From: Phycisphaerae bacterium
GTDB taxonomy: Bacteria; Planctomycetota; Phycisphaerae; UBA1845
Length of the DNA stretch: 64,000 nucleotides
Reading direction: 5' to 3'
Assembly: GCA_028289375.1 (NCBI GenBank)
Contig: JANQQK010000078.1
Coordinates: 1-64,000, forward strand
Part shown: positions 26,314 through 34,795 of the stretch, piece after piece
How the letters are laid out: each line of letters begins with the position of its first letter
Numbering within the stretch: the stretch's first letter is position 1
Made by a program: the position numbers and the translations under genes
The notes under the pieces: model-generated
Database searches by the model: none
The model's input: the letters and a program-made list of their open reading frames with translations, nothing else
Told to the model about the DNA's origin: nothing

Positions 26314-28974
26314 ATGGCCATTGCGCGTGACATGAGCAAGGCCCAGATTTCGTTCCAGGTGACGGGACGCGATCTGGACGAGTTCGACGTTCTTCGATAC
26401 CGGGGAACGGAGGGGTTATGCCAACTCTACAAGTTCGAGATCGACGTTGCGTCGCATCACGAATCGGCTGATTTTGATGGCATCGTCGGCAAGCCGGCGG
26501 CGATGAGCATCGCCACCGGGCACGGCGTGCGATGGTTCCATGGGATCGTCAGCCGACTCGAGGTGACCGGTGCGTTCATTGCGGCTGAGGCTGACGAGAA
26601 TCGGCTGTCGTTTCGCATCCATCTGGTACCGAGCATGTGGTATCTCACGCAGCGGTACACGTCGCGGATTTTCCAGAACAAGTCCGTCGTCGATATCATC
26701 AAGGAAGTGCTGACGGATGCAGGACTCCTTTCCAACCAGTTCGACCTGACCAACCTGCAGCGTACGTACGAGCCGCGTGAATACTGCGTGCAATACCGGG
26801 AGAGTGATTACAACGTTGTGGCTCGGTTGGCGGAGGAAGAGGGGATATGGTGGTACTTCGAGCAGTCGCCCGAGAGTCATCTGCTCAAGATGGAAGACAA
26901 GTCCAGCGCTTACGTCGAGATTGAGGACGAATCATCTATAGCGTTCGCGCCGCCGCAGGGCATGGTGACAGATGATGAGCATGTGCATCGGTTCCGCATG
27001 GCGCGATCGGTGCGACCAGGCCGTGTGGTCCTGAGTGACTACAGTTTTGAATCGCCTGACCTGAATCTCGAAACGCTTGGCACCAATGAGCTTCCCGAGC
27101 ATCTGGAGCACGCTGATTATCCGGGTGGTTATCGCACGCAAGGTGTCGGGCGTGACTTGGCGGACATCCGTGCACAGGAATTCAAGGCCTCGCATCACAA
27201 GGGCGTCGGCGTCTGCAACTCGATCCGCATCGGTCCGGCCCGCAAGTTTGAATTGACGAACCACCCGATTTCGTCGCTGAATGCGTCGTACGTGGTGACT
27301 GCGATGACGCACGAGGGCAAGCAGTCCATCGGCGAGTCGGTTTCGGCGGTTTCGGGGCGAACCGGTGTTCTGGGTGTCAGTACGCATCAGTCGATTCTGG
27401 CGGCGCGGGGCAACGATGATCGAACGATCCGTGACTTGGCTGATGGTTTGCTCGAAATCGCGGCGCGGATGGGCGCAGGTGATGTGACCGCGCGACGGGA
27501 ACTGACCGAGTGGGTGTACCATGACGGGTTGGTCATGACGAATCCCGCTGGTGTGGCGGGGGCATTGGGGGAGCGACCACTCACGTGGGTAACGCTGCCG
27601 AACGTGATTGATGATGTCGCGCGCGACGGGTTGATCAATTTCGATGCACCGGTTTACACCGCGCGGTTCGAGTGCATCCCGTCGGAGCTGGAATTCCGTC
27701 CGCCTCGGGTGACGCCGAGACCGAAGATGTCCGGGCCGCAGTCGGCACGTGTTGTCGGGCCTGACAGTGAGGAGATTCAGGTTGATGAATTCGGGCGGGT
27801 CAAGGTGCAGTTCAACTGGGACCGCGTGGGCAACGAGGGCGGGCAGCTGAAGTTGCACGGGGCCGACTCATCCTGTTGGATTCGGGTCTGTCAGGGATCG
27901 GTCGGCGGGCAGTATGGCATGATGTTCATTCCGCGGATCGGCCAGGAAGTGCTCGTGGACTTCATGGACGGCAATCCGGATTGTCCCGTCATTGTCGGGC
28001 GTCTGAACAACCGCGATCACATGCCGCCATACACGCTTCCCGAGCACAAGACACGGAGCGTGATCAAGACGCACAGCACCAAGGGTGGCGGCGGGACGAA
28101 CGAGATTCGTTTTGAAGACCTCAAGGGCAAGGAGCAGTTGTTCCTGCAGGCCCAACGTCAGATGGACACACGGGTCAAGGGCAGCCACTTCCACACCGCG
28201 GGCGGCAGTTATCACCTGCTCGTTGGTGGTGAGAACAATGGCGCACTCAGCGGCGAATACCGTCAGACGGTCCACAAAGCCAAGCACGTGCACGTGAAGG
28301 GGGATCTCTTCTCGTGGGTCGAGGCGGCGGAGCATCGTGCGATCGGCGGCGATCAGGCCATCGAGGTGGGCGGTGTTTATTCGATGCACGCTTGCGACGA
28401 AGTGGCTGAGATTTACGACGCCAACCATCAGAAAGAAGTGAGCGGGACGTATCAGTGTTCGGCGACGAGCATCAAACTGGAGGCGACCGCCGGAATCGAA
28501 TTGAAGTGCGGTGGCAGCAGCATCGTGTTGTCGTCTGGTGCGATTTTCATCACCGGGCCGATCGTCAACATCAACTCGGGATCCGGTCCTCCGGTCGCGC
28601 CGGTCGGTCCGGCGGGAATGTCGCCTGGACCGGCTGAGGATGCGTCGGCTGCAGACCGCTCCGATCCGGGTTCGGATACGCGATACACCGCCACGCGCGA
28701 ACCGCCGAAGCTCGGTACGATCGATGCGGATGTCGAGGGTCACAAGTTTGCTGACACGTGGATCGAGTTTCAGCTTGTCGATGCGGCCGAAAACCCGATT
28801 CCCGACGAGCCGTATCGCGTGACGCTGCCGGACGAGACCGTACAGGAGGGGCGGACCGACGCAGAAGGCCTGTGTCGCTTCGAAGGGTTGGATGTCGGGT
28901 TGGCGTACATTCAGTTGCCGAATCGTCAGGATGCGGCGTGGAAGAAACTGCGGGTGGAGTGGTCGGACAGCTAG
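26314..28974 (+). CDS. vgrG: type VI secretion tip protein VgrG with C-terminal TTR-like domain
   Basis: 886 residues, longer than a standard VgrG (about 650-700). The gp27-like part (FRIHLVPSMWYLTQRYTSRIF ... REYCVQYRESDYNVVARLAEEEGIWWYF) is followed by the gp5 OB-fold (DEFGRVKVQFNWDR ... SCWIRVCQGSVGGQYGMMFIPRIG) and a beta-helix spike (about 620-800). The last 75 residues (FQLVDAAENPIPDEPYRVTLPDE ... TDAEGLCRFEGLD) form a transthyretin-like beta-sandwich, known in other VgrGs as an effector-docking domain. GGAGGTGA at 26302-26309 fixes ATG 26314. The following metalloprotease gene is the obvious cargo. No other T6SS core gene is in the window. Confidence 0.93.
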   Translation: MAIARDMSKAQISFQVTGRDLDEFDVLRYRGTEGLCQLYKFEIDVASHHESADFDGIVGKPAAMSIATGHGVRWFHGIVSRLEVTGAFIAAEADENRLSFRIHLVPSMWYLTQRYTSRIFQNKSVVDIIKEVLTDAGLLSNQFDLTNLQRTYEPREYCVQYRESDYNVVARLAEEEGIWWYFEQSPESHLLKMEDKSSAYVEIEDESSIAFAPPQGMVTDDEHVHRFRMARSVRPGRVVLSDYSFESPDLNLETLGTNELPEHLEHADYPGGYRTQGVGRDLADIRAQEFKASHHKGVGVCNSIRIGPARKFELTNHPISSLNASYVVTAMTHEGKQSIGESVSAVSGRTGVLGVSTHQSILAARGNDDRTIRDLADGLLEIAARMGAGDVTARRELTEWVYHDGLVMTNPAGVAGALGERPLTWVTLPNVIDDVARDGLINFDAPVYTARFECIPSELEFRPPRVTPRPKMSGPQSARVVGPDSEEIQVDEFGRVKVQFNWDRVGNEGGQLKLHGADSSCWIRVCQGSVGGQYGMMFIPRIGQEVLVDFMDGNPDCPVIVGRLNNRDHMPPYTLPEHKTRSVIKTHSTKGGGGTNEIRFEDLKGKEQLFLQAQRQMDTRVKGSHFHTAGGSYHLLVGGENNGALSGEYRQTVHKAKHVHVKGDLFSWVEAAEHRAIGGDQAIEVGGVYSMHACDEVAEIYDANHQKEVSGTYQCSATSIKLEATAGIELKCGGSSIVLSSGAIFITGPIVNINSGSGPPVAPVGPAGMSPGPAEDASAADRSDPGSDTRYTATREPPKLGTIDADVEGHKFADTWIEFQLVDAAENPIPDEPYRVTLPDETVQEGRTDAEGLCRFEGLDVGLAYIQLPNRQDAAWKKLRVEWSDS

Positions 28975-29007
28975 CGTTCACGCGAGGCGGACAGGCAGAG
29001 ACAGCAC

Positions 29008-31395
29008 ATGCCGGAAAACGGGCGAAAACGACAACTTGGACAGACGGGTAGCCGGACCATCCTGCAACTCAAGGCCGTCCGCTACAAGATCACGCTTTCC
29101 TACCTTGGCCAGGATCGCATCAAACATGACGAGGACGACTATCGCTGCAAATATGAGTTGCAGCGTGGGACGTCAACGATCAACGCGTTTCCTGATGTCA
29201 TTCCCAATCAGGTACGCGAGTCCGATACGACAGAGGAGGATGACAAGGCAGCCACGCCCACCGAAGAGGGCGGCGACGCGACCAATCCGCCTGATGATCA
29301 GAAGTACCGCATCATGGTGGATGACAACCATGGCATGCGGTCGGCCGACGGCGATCTGCTCGGGCGCGGTGGCAGCCCGGATGGTGACAGTGTCAGCAAG
29401 CCGGAGAATTATGCGGATTCCGGCGGCGGCAAGGAAGACTGGATGCCCGATGTGTCGCCGGCGGTGCCACTCCGCGTCGTTGTGCGGAAAATGATCGGCG
29501 TGACGCCGGTCGATCTGGATACGACGGTCAAGGTCAAATGCGAGATCAAGGACCCGGTGGAGGAGTTTGATCAGAATGATGGCCGGCGCAAGGAGTTCCT
29601 CGAGGAGTTTTTCAAGAAGTACAACAAGGATAGCGATGATCCGGATGACGGCGATGACAACTGCCCGACGAATTTCGAGGGAATTCGCGATCCTGACAAT
29701 CCCGAAGGCGTCAAAGCCACCGATGTCTTGAAGAAAATCGACTACGAAGAGCCGCCCAAGACGGATGTCTCCACCGGTGAACAACCGGCTGAGGTCGAGT
29801 TCAGCAGCCTGTCCGATGCGACGGCTGAGGGCGACATGGGTGCTTCGTTCGAGCTGACGGAGGTTGACGAGGACGGCATCAAGGTCGGCGTGGCCGACAT
29901 CGGATTTCTGCCGTACCCGGCGTGGGGTGACAACTACCGTTTCCTGCTGTCGCTGATCGACGGGGGCGGCACGGACCTGCGAGATACGCAGGAAAACGGC
30001 GTCGATGTCGAGGTCATGGACGATCAGGACAAGAAGATCGAGAAGCCGCGGGCCTACACGACCGGTCGGTTCATCATGTGGAAACGCATGAAGATCAAGA
30101 TGGTCGTGCTCTGCAACCTGACGCAGGCGAACGACGTGGCATGGAATGACGTGAAGGCGGCTTACCGTCGTGCGTTCATCGAAGTGCAGGAACCGGCGTC
30201 ACCGGGCGGCTACTTCAACCTCCCCGCGCAGCAGTGGATCGCCGAGCTGAAGGGTGCTTTCACCGCAGCGGCGGACCAGACCGCGCTCGATGCCATTGCG
30301 GCGCAGTCACCGGCGGATCTGGCGAATACCTATGGCCGGTTCTTCTTCCCGACGCATCTGACCAACAACTATGACCGAAATCAGTTGCGCAGTCGTCTCG
30401 GCAATCTCGCCCGCAACATGATCAAGCATGGGTGTGACAACGCATCGCCGGCGCTGCTGTTCCCCGGTTCGACCGATGGCAAGAAGCAGGGCAAGGAAGT
30501 ACGCGATCAGGAGAGCGAAGGATTCTTCATCCTGCTCGTTCGCCGCCTGGGCGATCCCGCGGCGCCGCAAGCGTCGCGACGTATCGGTAACCTGCTGGGC
30601 CAGTCGTTTGGCGACCGCATGTTCTGGTTCGCCAACCGTGCGATCGCACCAGCTTCCAACACGCTGCTTACGACGGATACGCTCAACCACGAAATGGGCC
30701 ACGCACAGTATCTGCGTCACAGCCACACGCAGGGCTCGATCGCCGGATTCGGCGGCGGCGGTGATCAGGCCAACTTCTTCCCGGCTCCGCCGGCATCGGG
30801 ACCAGCTCCGGCATCGGTGGCGATCCGATTGTTCGACAGCCGCAAGAACGACCAGATTCTCGATCACGATCAGAAGGACGCCTACGCGTGCATTATGGCC
30901 TACACGGCCGACACGCCGAACAAGCCGCAGTTCTGCGGCATGTGCAACCTGACGCTCCGCTTCTACGACCGTGTCAAGATTCAGGACAGCGGTGAGTATC
31001 AAAACGACATCATGGATGATCACAATCCGGCGATCATCACGAGTGCGAGTATCGCCAGCGGCGTCTGGACCCTTCGTGAACCACCCTCGGTGGGTGGTAC
31101 GCCGACGCTGCCGGATCTCCGCGTGGGACGAACCATGCGGCTTGTTTGTCTCGGCGCGGAATTTCCCGACCCAGGCAACGCGTCGCGCAAGTTCCGTACG
31201 AACCTCAGTTGCTGCGATGACAGCCCGCGCAACCTCTGGAGCAAGTCGGGCGCCGGTGATGTCCGTATCAACACCGTCAATCATGGCGGCGTGGCCACGC
31301 ATATTCGCATTACCGGTGTGACAGCCGGAACGGTGACGTTGTCATACGCCAAGAGTGGCGTGACCGCGTCGGCGAACATTGAGATCAGACCCTAA
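29008..31395 (+). CDS. large metzincin-like zinc metalloprotease, candidate VgrG-delivered effector
   Basis: 795 residues, no signal peptide. About 1-290 is acidic and low in similarity to anything I recognise. The centre carries HEMGHAQYLRH (His561, Glu562, His565, His571), the HExxHxxxxxH zinc site of metzincins, but with Tyr where the family usually has Gly. A candidate Met-turn CIMAY follows (Met630), so the catalytic site appears complete. The last 80 residues look like an Ig/Big-like beta domain (AGTVTLSYAKSGVTASANIEI). It lies 33 bases after vgrG and before a PAAR gene. Inference: a protease effector loaded on the VgrG/PAAR spike. The ribosome-binding site is weak; GCAGAGACAG at 28995-29004 is shared with the next gene. 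Confidence 0.8.
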   Translation: MPENGRKRQLGQTGSRTILQLKAVRYKITLSYLGQDRIKHDEDDYRCKYELQRGTSTINAFPDVIPNQVRESDTTEEDDKAATPTEEGGDATNPPDDQKYRIMVDDNHGMRSADGDLLGRGGSPDGDSVSKPENYADSGGGKEDWMPDVSPAVPLRVVVRKMIGVTPVDLDTTVKVKCEIKDPVEEFDQNDGRRKEFLEEFFKKYNKDSDDPDDGDDNCPTNFEGIRDPDNPEGVKATDVLKKIDYEEPPKTDVSTGEQPAEVEFSSLSDATAEGDMGASFELTEVDEDGIKVGVADIGFLPYPAWGDNYRFLLSLIDGGGTDLRDTQENGVDVEVMDDQDKKIEKPRAYTTGRFIMWKRMKIKMVVLCNLTQANDVAWNDVKAAYRRAFIEVQEPASPGGYFNLPAQQWIAELKGAFTAAADQTALDAIAAQSPADLANTYGRFFFPTHLTNNYDRNQLRSRLGNLARNMIKHGCDNASPALLFPGSTDGKKQGKEVRDQESEGFFILLVRRLGDPAAPQASRRIGNLLGQSFGDRMFWFANRAIAPASNTLLTTDTLNHEMGHAQYLRHSHTQGSIAGFGGGGDQANFFPAPPASGPAPASVAIRLFDSRKNDQILDHDQKDAYACIMAYTADTPNKPQFCGMCNLTLRFYDRVKIQDSGEYQNDIMDDHNPAIITSASIASGVWTLREPPSVGGTPTLPDLRVGRTMRLVCLGAEFPDPGNASRKFRTNLSCCDDSPRNLWSKSGAGDVRINTVNHGGVATHIRITGVTAGTVTLSYAKSGVTASANIEIRP

Positions 31396-31421
31396 GAGGG
31401 CGAACGCAGAGACAGGCCAAC

Positions 31422-32996
31422 ATGGACGACGCACTTTCAATCAAACTTGAACTCGACAAGGCCGAGTGTCTACGCGGTGAGTCCGTCTTTTTCAAGGTCA
31501 CGGTCACAAACGACGGGCAGGCACCGTTCAGCGGTTTCCCGGAATTCGACGACGATTTCAAGACGGTCTCGCTGCGTGCTCAATCACGCCGGCGTCAGCT
31601 GACGGCGGGTCAACTCTCTGCCGGCCATCGCGACGGCGTGCCGCATCATGATCCGCAGGAACCAGCACCGACGATCACGCTTCAACCGGGCGACTCGGCC
31701 ACGCTCACAGGTGATCTGCTCGAATGGTTCAGCTACTTGTATCCCGATACGTTCGACATCTCTGCGATTCACATTTTTGGATTCGAGTCCGAACCGGTCC
31801 GGTTGACGGTTCGTCCCTGCGCAACGGTCGGGGCCACGACGTCGCGTGTTGCGTCGCAGAATCCGACCGCACCGCTCGCCAATGCATGGGTGCATGATGA
31901 CTCCGGCGAGAACGTCATTTTCTACGAACAGCAAAGCCCCATCGTGCCGCGCAATCCGCGACACGGAATCCGCATGGCGACCGTGAAGGACGCTGTTGAT
32001 CCGCAGGCGGCAGGGCTGTCCGACAGCACCGTCGAGACCGGGCATGTTGTGTGGCTTGAGGGCAAGAAACTGCACGTGGCTTCGGCCACCATCGGTGACA
32101 CCGCCGATGTGCACCGTGGCGACCTGAAAGCCCCATTCGCCGGTCGCATTCTCGGCTCGCCGCTGAGCGCGCCGAACAACACACTCTGGATTCCACTGAT
32201 CAACAGCGACAACACAGAAGCCGCCATCATGCAGGTCGCATCGGATGGTACGGCGTATACGTATCCGATCCCCCTGGGTGGGACGACGCCGGTCGGTCCA
32301 TACGCCTGTTACTGGGAGTATGACCTGCGGTTGCACTTCTGCTGGGCGGGCGACAAGGGACGCGAGGTGCACCACGCTCGGTTGCCGTTGACCGATCCGG
32401 ATTCGGGCTTCGTCTCGCGATCGGCATTCGTCTCGGACGATCCGATCACGTGGATCGCCGGTTACCTGGATCGCGATGCTCCGTTTCGTGAGGCGCCCTA
32501 TTTCGCGGAGCAGACACCGCCAGCCCAGCGTGATCGACCGCAACCACCTCCGCCGCCGCCGATCATGCTTTGGTGCGTCGCAGCCACGCCATCGGCGCTG
32601 CATTGCACTCGCGTGCACACAGGGCGGGGATTCGAGACCGATCGCGTGACCCTTGGTCTTCAGCATGCCGATAAGATGAACGTGATCGGTTCCGTGGTGA
32701 CGAACGAGAAGTACGAACTCGCGATGCTGATGGCCGACGAACACGGTCGATTGTTCTACGCGAGCACAGCGTTGCGCTACTGCGACCCGTTGGACAAGTT
32801 CATCAGCGAGAACGTGACCACCGAAGCTCACCCTGGTCTTGTGACGGCCAGTCCGCAGGGCACGTCGCCATGGGTCTACCTGCGCCACGTCGGCCAGCAG
32901 AAGACCGTTGTGTTCACACGCATCGAACCGCGCGAAGAGCTTGATCCCGTTGAGCGTCACGAGCGGAAGTTCGAAGAACGACGCATGAGGAGATAA
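31422..32996 (+). CDS. beta-rich protein of unknown function in the VgrG cassette
   Basis: 524 residues, no signal peptide and no membrane helix. The first 130 residues look like an Ig-fold domain (SIKLELDKAECLRGESVFFKV-TVTN ... LQPGDSATLTGDLLEW), similar in pattern to CARDB or BsuPI-type proteinase-inhibitor domains. The remainder has repeated beta-strand blocks (VVWLEGKKLHVASATIGD, NTLWIPLINSDN, YWEYDLRLHFCWAGD) suggesting a beta-propeller. It sits between the protease and PAAR genes, 26 bases after the former and overlapping the leader of the latter. It could be an immunity protein, an adaptor, or a structural spike component; the sequence does not decide. Confidence 0.7.
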   Translation: MDDALSIKLELDKAECLRGESVFFKVTVTNDGQAPFSGFPEFDDDFKTVSLRAQSRRRQLTAGQLSAGHRDGVPHHDPQEPAPTITLQPGDSATLTGDLLEWFSYLYPDTFDISAIHIFGFESEPVRLTVRPCATVGATTSRVASQNPTAPLANAWVHDDSGENVIFYEQQSPIVPRNPRHGIRMATVKDAVDPQAAGLSDSTVETGHVVWLEGKKLHVASATIGDTADVHRGDLKAPFAGRILGSPLSAPNNTLWIPLINSDNTEAAIMQVASDGTAYTYPIPLGGTTPVGPYACYWEYDLRLHFCWAGDKGREVHHARLPLTDPDSGFVSRSAFVSDDPITWIAGYLDRDAPFREAPYFAEQTPPAQRDRPQPPPPPPIMLWCVAATPSALHCTRVHTGRGFETDRVTLGLQHADKMNVIGSVVTNEKYELAMLMADEHGRLFYASTALRYCDPLDKFISENVTTEAHPGLVTASPQGTSPWVYLRHVGQQKTVVFTRIEPREELDPVERHERKFEERRMRR

Positions 32997-32998
32997 CC

Positions 32999-33286
32999 AT
33001 GCCACCAGCAGCACGTGTTATGGATATGCACACATGTCCCATGGTCACCGGCGTGGTTCCGCATGTCGGTGGTCCGATCGCCATGGGGTCGATGACGGTC
33101 AAGATCGGCTGGATGCCGGCGGCCCGAGTCACCGACATGGTCACGTGCACAGGCCCGCCGGACATGATCTCCAAGGGATCCACGAGCGTGAATATCGATT
33201 TTCTGCCAGCCGCCCGCCAGGGCGATTTGACGGCGCACGGCGGTAACATCACGGTCGGATTCCCACAAGTCAATATCGGCGGGTAG
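32999..33286 (+). CDS. PAAR-domain spike-tip protein
   Basis: 95 residues consisting of a single PAAR domain. The PAAR motif itself appears three times (at about 3-6, 40-43, 70-73), with the MDMHTCP and DMVTCTGPPDMI metal-site segments and the ISKGSTSVNIDFLPAAR repeat. PAAR proteins sharpen the VgrG spike and coordinate zinc with His/Cys. The ATG is two bases after the stop of the preceding gene and AGGAG lies at 32988-32992, so it is the last gene of the vgrG operon. No effector extension is present. Confidence 0.93.
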   Translation: MPPAARVMDMHTCPMVTGVVPHVGGPIAMGSMTVKIGWMPAARVTDMVTCTGPPDMISKGSTSVNIDFLPAARQGDLTAHGGNITVGFPQVNIGG

Positions 33287-33314
33287 ATACTGAAGGCATG
33301 CCCGGGACGAGGCA

Positions 33315-33388
33315 CGTCCCCGTCAGGATTCGAACCTGAAACCTTCGGCTTCGGAGGCCGACGCGCTATCCAATTGTGCCACGGGGAC
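33315..33388 (-). tRNA. tRNA-Arg(CCG)
   Basis: On the minus strand acceptor GTCCCCG pairs with CGGGGAC, anticodon stem TCGGC/GCCGA holds loop CTCCGAA with anticodon CCG, and the T-arm is TCAGG-TTCGAAT-CCTGA. The discriminator is G and CCA is not encoded. The D-stem GCAC/GCGC has one A-C mismatch. It lies 28 bases beyond the PAAR gene and marks the edge of the VgrG cassette. I found no second copy of its 3' end in the window. Confidence 0.93.
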
Positions 33389-33424
33389 TATTGGGAAGCG
33401 AGTCTACCGGAGTACGATGGTGCG

Positions 33425-34123
33425 TCAAGCGTGGCGCTTGTGGGCGATCACGACGTATTGAGCGCCGAGCGGTACACGCAGCAACCACCGCTCCAGTGGT
33501 CGCAGCGCGGCAAGGGGCCGCGGGAAGTAGAAAAGAAACGCCGTTTCCAGCAATTCCAGTCCGGCGTCCTGACACAGCCTGGCAACGCCCCAGTGGCTTA
33601 TCATGTGGGCATCGCGGTCGAATGGAATCCGCCGCATCACAAGGTGCGTTCCGGGATTCAGCGGGTTGTTTTCAAACAAGAAGAGGTGGCCACCGGGTCG
33701 CAGGCAGTCGGCCATGCGCTTGAACACGTCACGGCGCTCGGTCTGTTCGACGTGATGAATCACACCGTTGCAGTGCACGATGGACTGTCCGTCCGGGGCG
33801 TTGTCTGTGTGACCAAAGTGCACACGGTTCGCGGAATGAATGGTGGCTGCCTTATCGATGCAGGCTTGCGATACGTCGACGCCCGTGACCGTGGCGCTGG
33901 GGAACACGTTTGACAACTGTGCGGTCACGTCACCGACACCGCATCCGTAGTCCACGATGTTGTCGGGAGGTGAGACACCACGCTTTGCCAACCACTCCTG
34001 CAGAAAATCCAATCGTCCGCGGGCGAAATAGTGCTTGTCTTCACCCGACAGATCGAGGCCTCGCTGGCAGCAGGCTTCGTATTCAGCGGCGTAGCGATCG
34101 AACTCGGCCGTCTGTGAGGTCAT
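33425..34123 (-). CDS. class I SAM-dependent methyltransferase
   Basis: 232 residues. Motif I is VDYGCGVGDVTAQL (SAM glycine loop), followed by the acidic strand end TGVDVSQACIDKA and the motif IV region IVHCNGVIHHV. The LFENNPLNPGTHLVMRRIPFDRDA segment after motif V is typical of methyltransferases found with glycosyltransferases in surface polysaccharide clusters. ATG 34123 overlaps the upstream gene's TGA (ATGA), so translation is coupled. It is last in a minus-strand operon with another methyltransferase, a GT2 and a GT-C-like protein. Substrate unknown. Confidence 0.88.
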   Translation of the reverse strand: MTSQTAEFDRYAAEYEACCQRGLDLSGEDKHYFARGRLDFLQEWLAKRGVSPPDNIVDYGCGVGDVTAQLSNVFPSATVTGVDVSQACIDKAATIHSANRVHFGHTDNAPDGQSIVHCNGVIHHVEQTERRDVFKRMADCLRPGGHLFLFENNPLNPGTHLVMRRIPFDRDAHMISHWGVARLCQDAGLELLETAFLFYFPRPLAALRPLERWLLRVPLGAQYVVIAHKRHA

Positions 34124-34791
34124 TCCGTCGGCTCGCAATCGTGTGGTTTGTCCAGCACGGCCACAAAGTGCAGGCGTCCGTCAAACAGCCACGAAAATGG
34201 ACGTGGATAGAGTCTGAAATCCCGAACGTAGCGCGGCGATGCGTATCCAAGCGATGCGAATACGTCCGACCATTCGCGACGCGTCAGAAACGTGAACGGA
34301 CACGGCACGCCGTAAGGCCGATTGCCGACGATGTCCATGAATGAGAGCAGCTTGTGCTCGATCCATGAATCAGCCACCACGTCCTTGATCACCACCTGCC
34401 GCCGCGCGACGCGGACGATTTCCGACAGCAGTTCTCTCGCATGATGCGTATGGTGCAGCACATCGACGATCAGAACGCCGTCGAAGCTGTCCGCCTCCAT
34501 CGGGATGTGCAGTCCGTCGAACGACGAAACCGGAATGCTCGTCGCGCTTCGCGCCGACACATCCAGGCCGGTGATGGTCACGTCCGATCGCCGATCCATG
34601 ATCATCCGGTCGATTCCGCCGTCACCGCAGCCGACATCCAGCCATTTTCCCGATGTGGACATCGATGTACTTAGAACTTCAGCCAACGTATGCGTCCGAC
34701 GCGTGTGCACCCATCGTTGATGCAAACGCTGTGTCAACGTCGGAGCGACACAGGGCGAGTTCGGTTGTTCCAGAACGGCTGAGTTCGACAT
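34120..34791 (-). CDS. class I SAM-dependent methyltransferase
   Basis: 223 residues, Methyltransf_11 type. SAM-binding motif WLDVGCGDGGIDRMI, acidic loop TGLDVSARSATSI, motif IV FDGVLIVDVLHHT and post-motif VARRQVVIKDVVAD are all visible. The C-terminal half (FTFLTRREWSDVFASLGY) matches methyltransferases acting on lipid-linked or glycan substrates, but the substrate is not determined. ATG 34791 lies five bases after the GT2 stop; a start at 34827 overlapping the GT2 gene is possible. No good ribosome-binding site is visible, so reinitiation after GT2 is probable. Confidence 0.87.
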   Translation of the reverse strand: MSNSAVLEQPNSPCVAPTLTQRLHQRWVHTRRTHTLAEVLSTSMSTSGKWLDVGCGDGGIDRMIMDRRSDVTITGLDVSARSATSIPVSSFDGLHIPMEADSFDGVLIVDVLHHTHHARELLSEIVRVARRQVVIKDVVADSWIEHKLLSFMDIVGNRPYGVPCPFTFLTRREWSDVFASLGYASPRYVRDFRLYPRPFSWLFDGRLHFVAVLDKPHDCEPTE

Positions 34792-34795
34792 GGTC

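Noticed and set aside
29173-29784. Minus-strand frame rich in Ile and Val inside the protease gene
   Set aside because: Hydrophobic antisense of an acidic Asp/Glu-rich stretch, not a membrane protein gene.
33315-33388. tRNA-Arg(CCG) as an integration site for the VgrG cassette
   Set aside because: I found no duplicated 3' end and no integrase nearby, so the proximity alone does not show integration.
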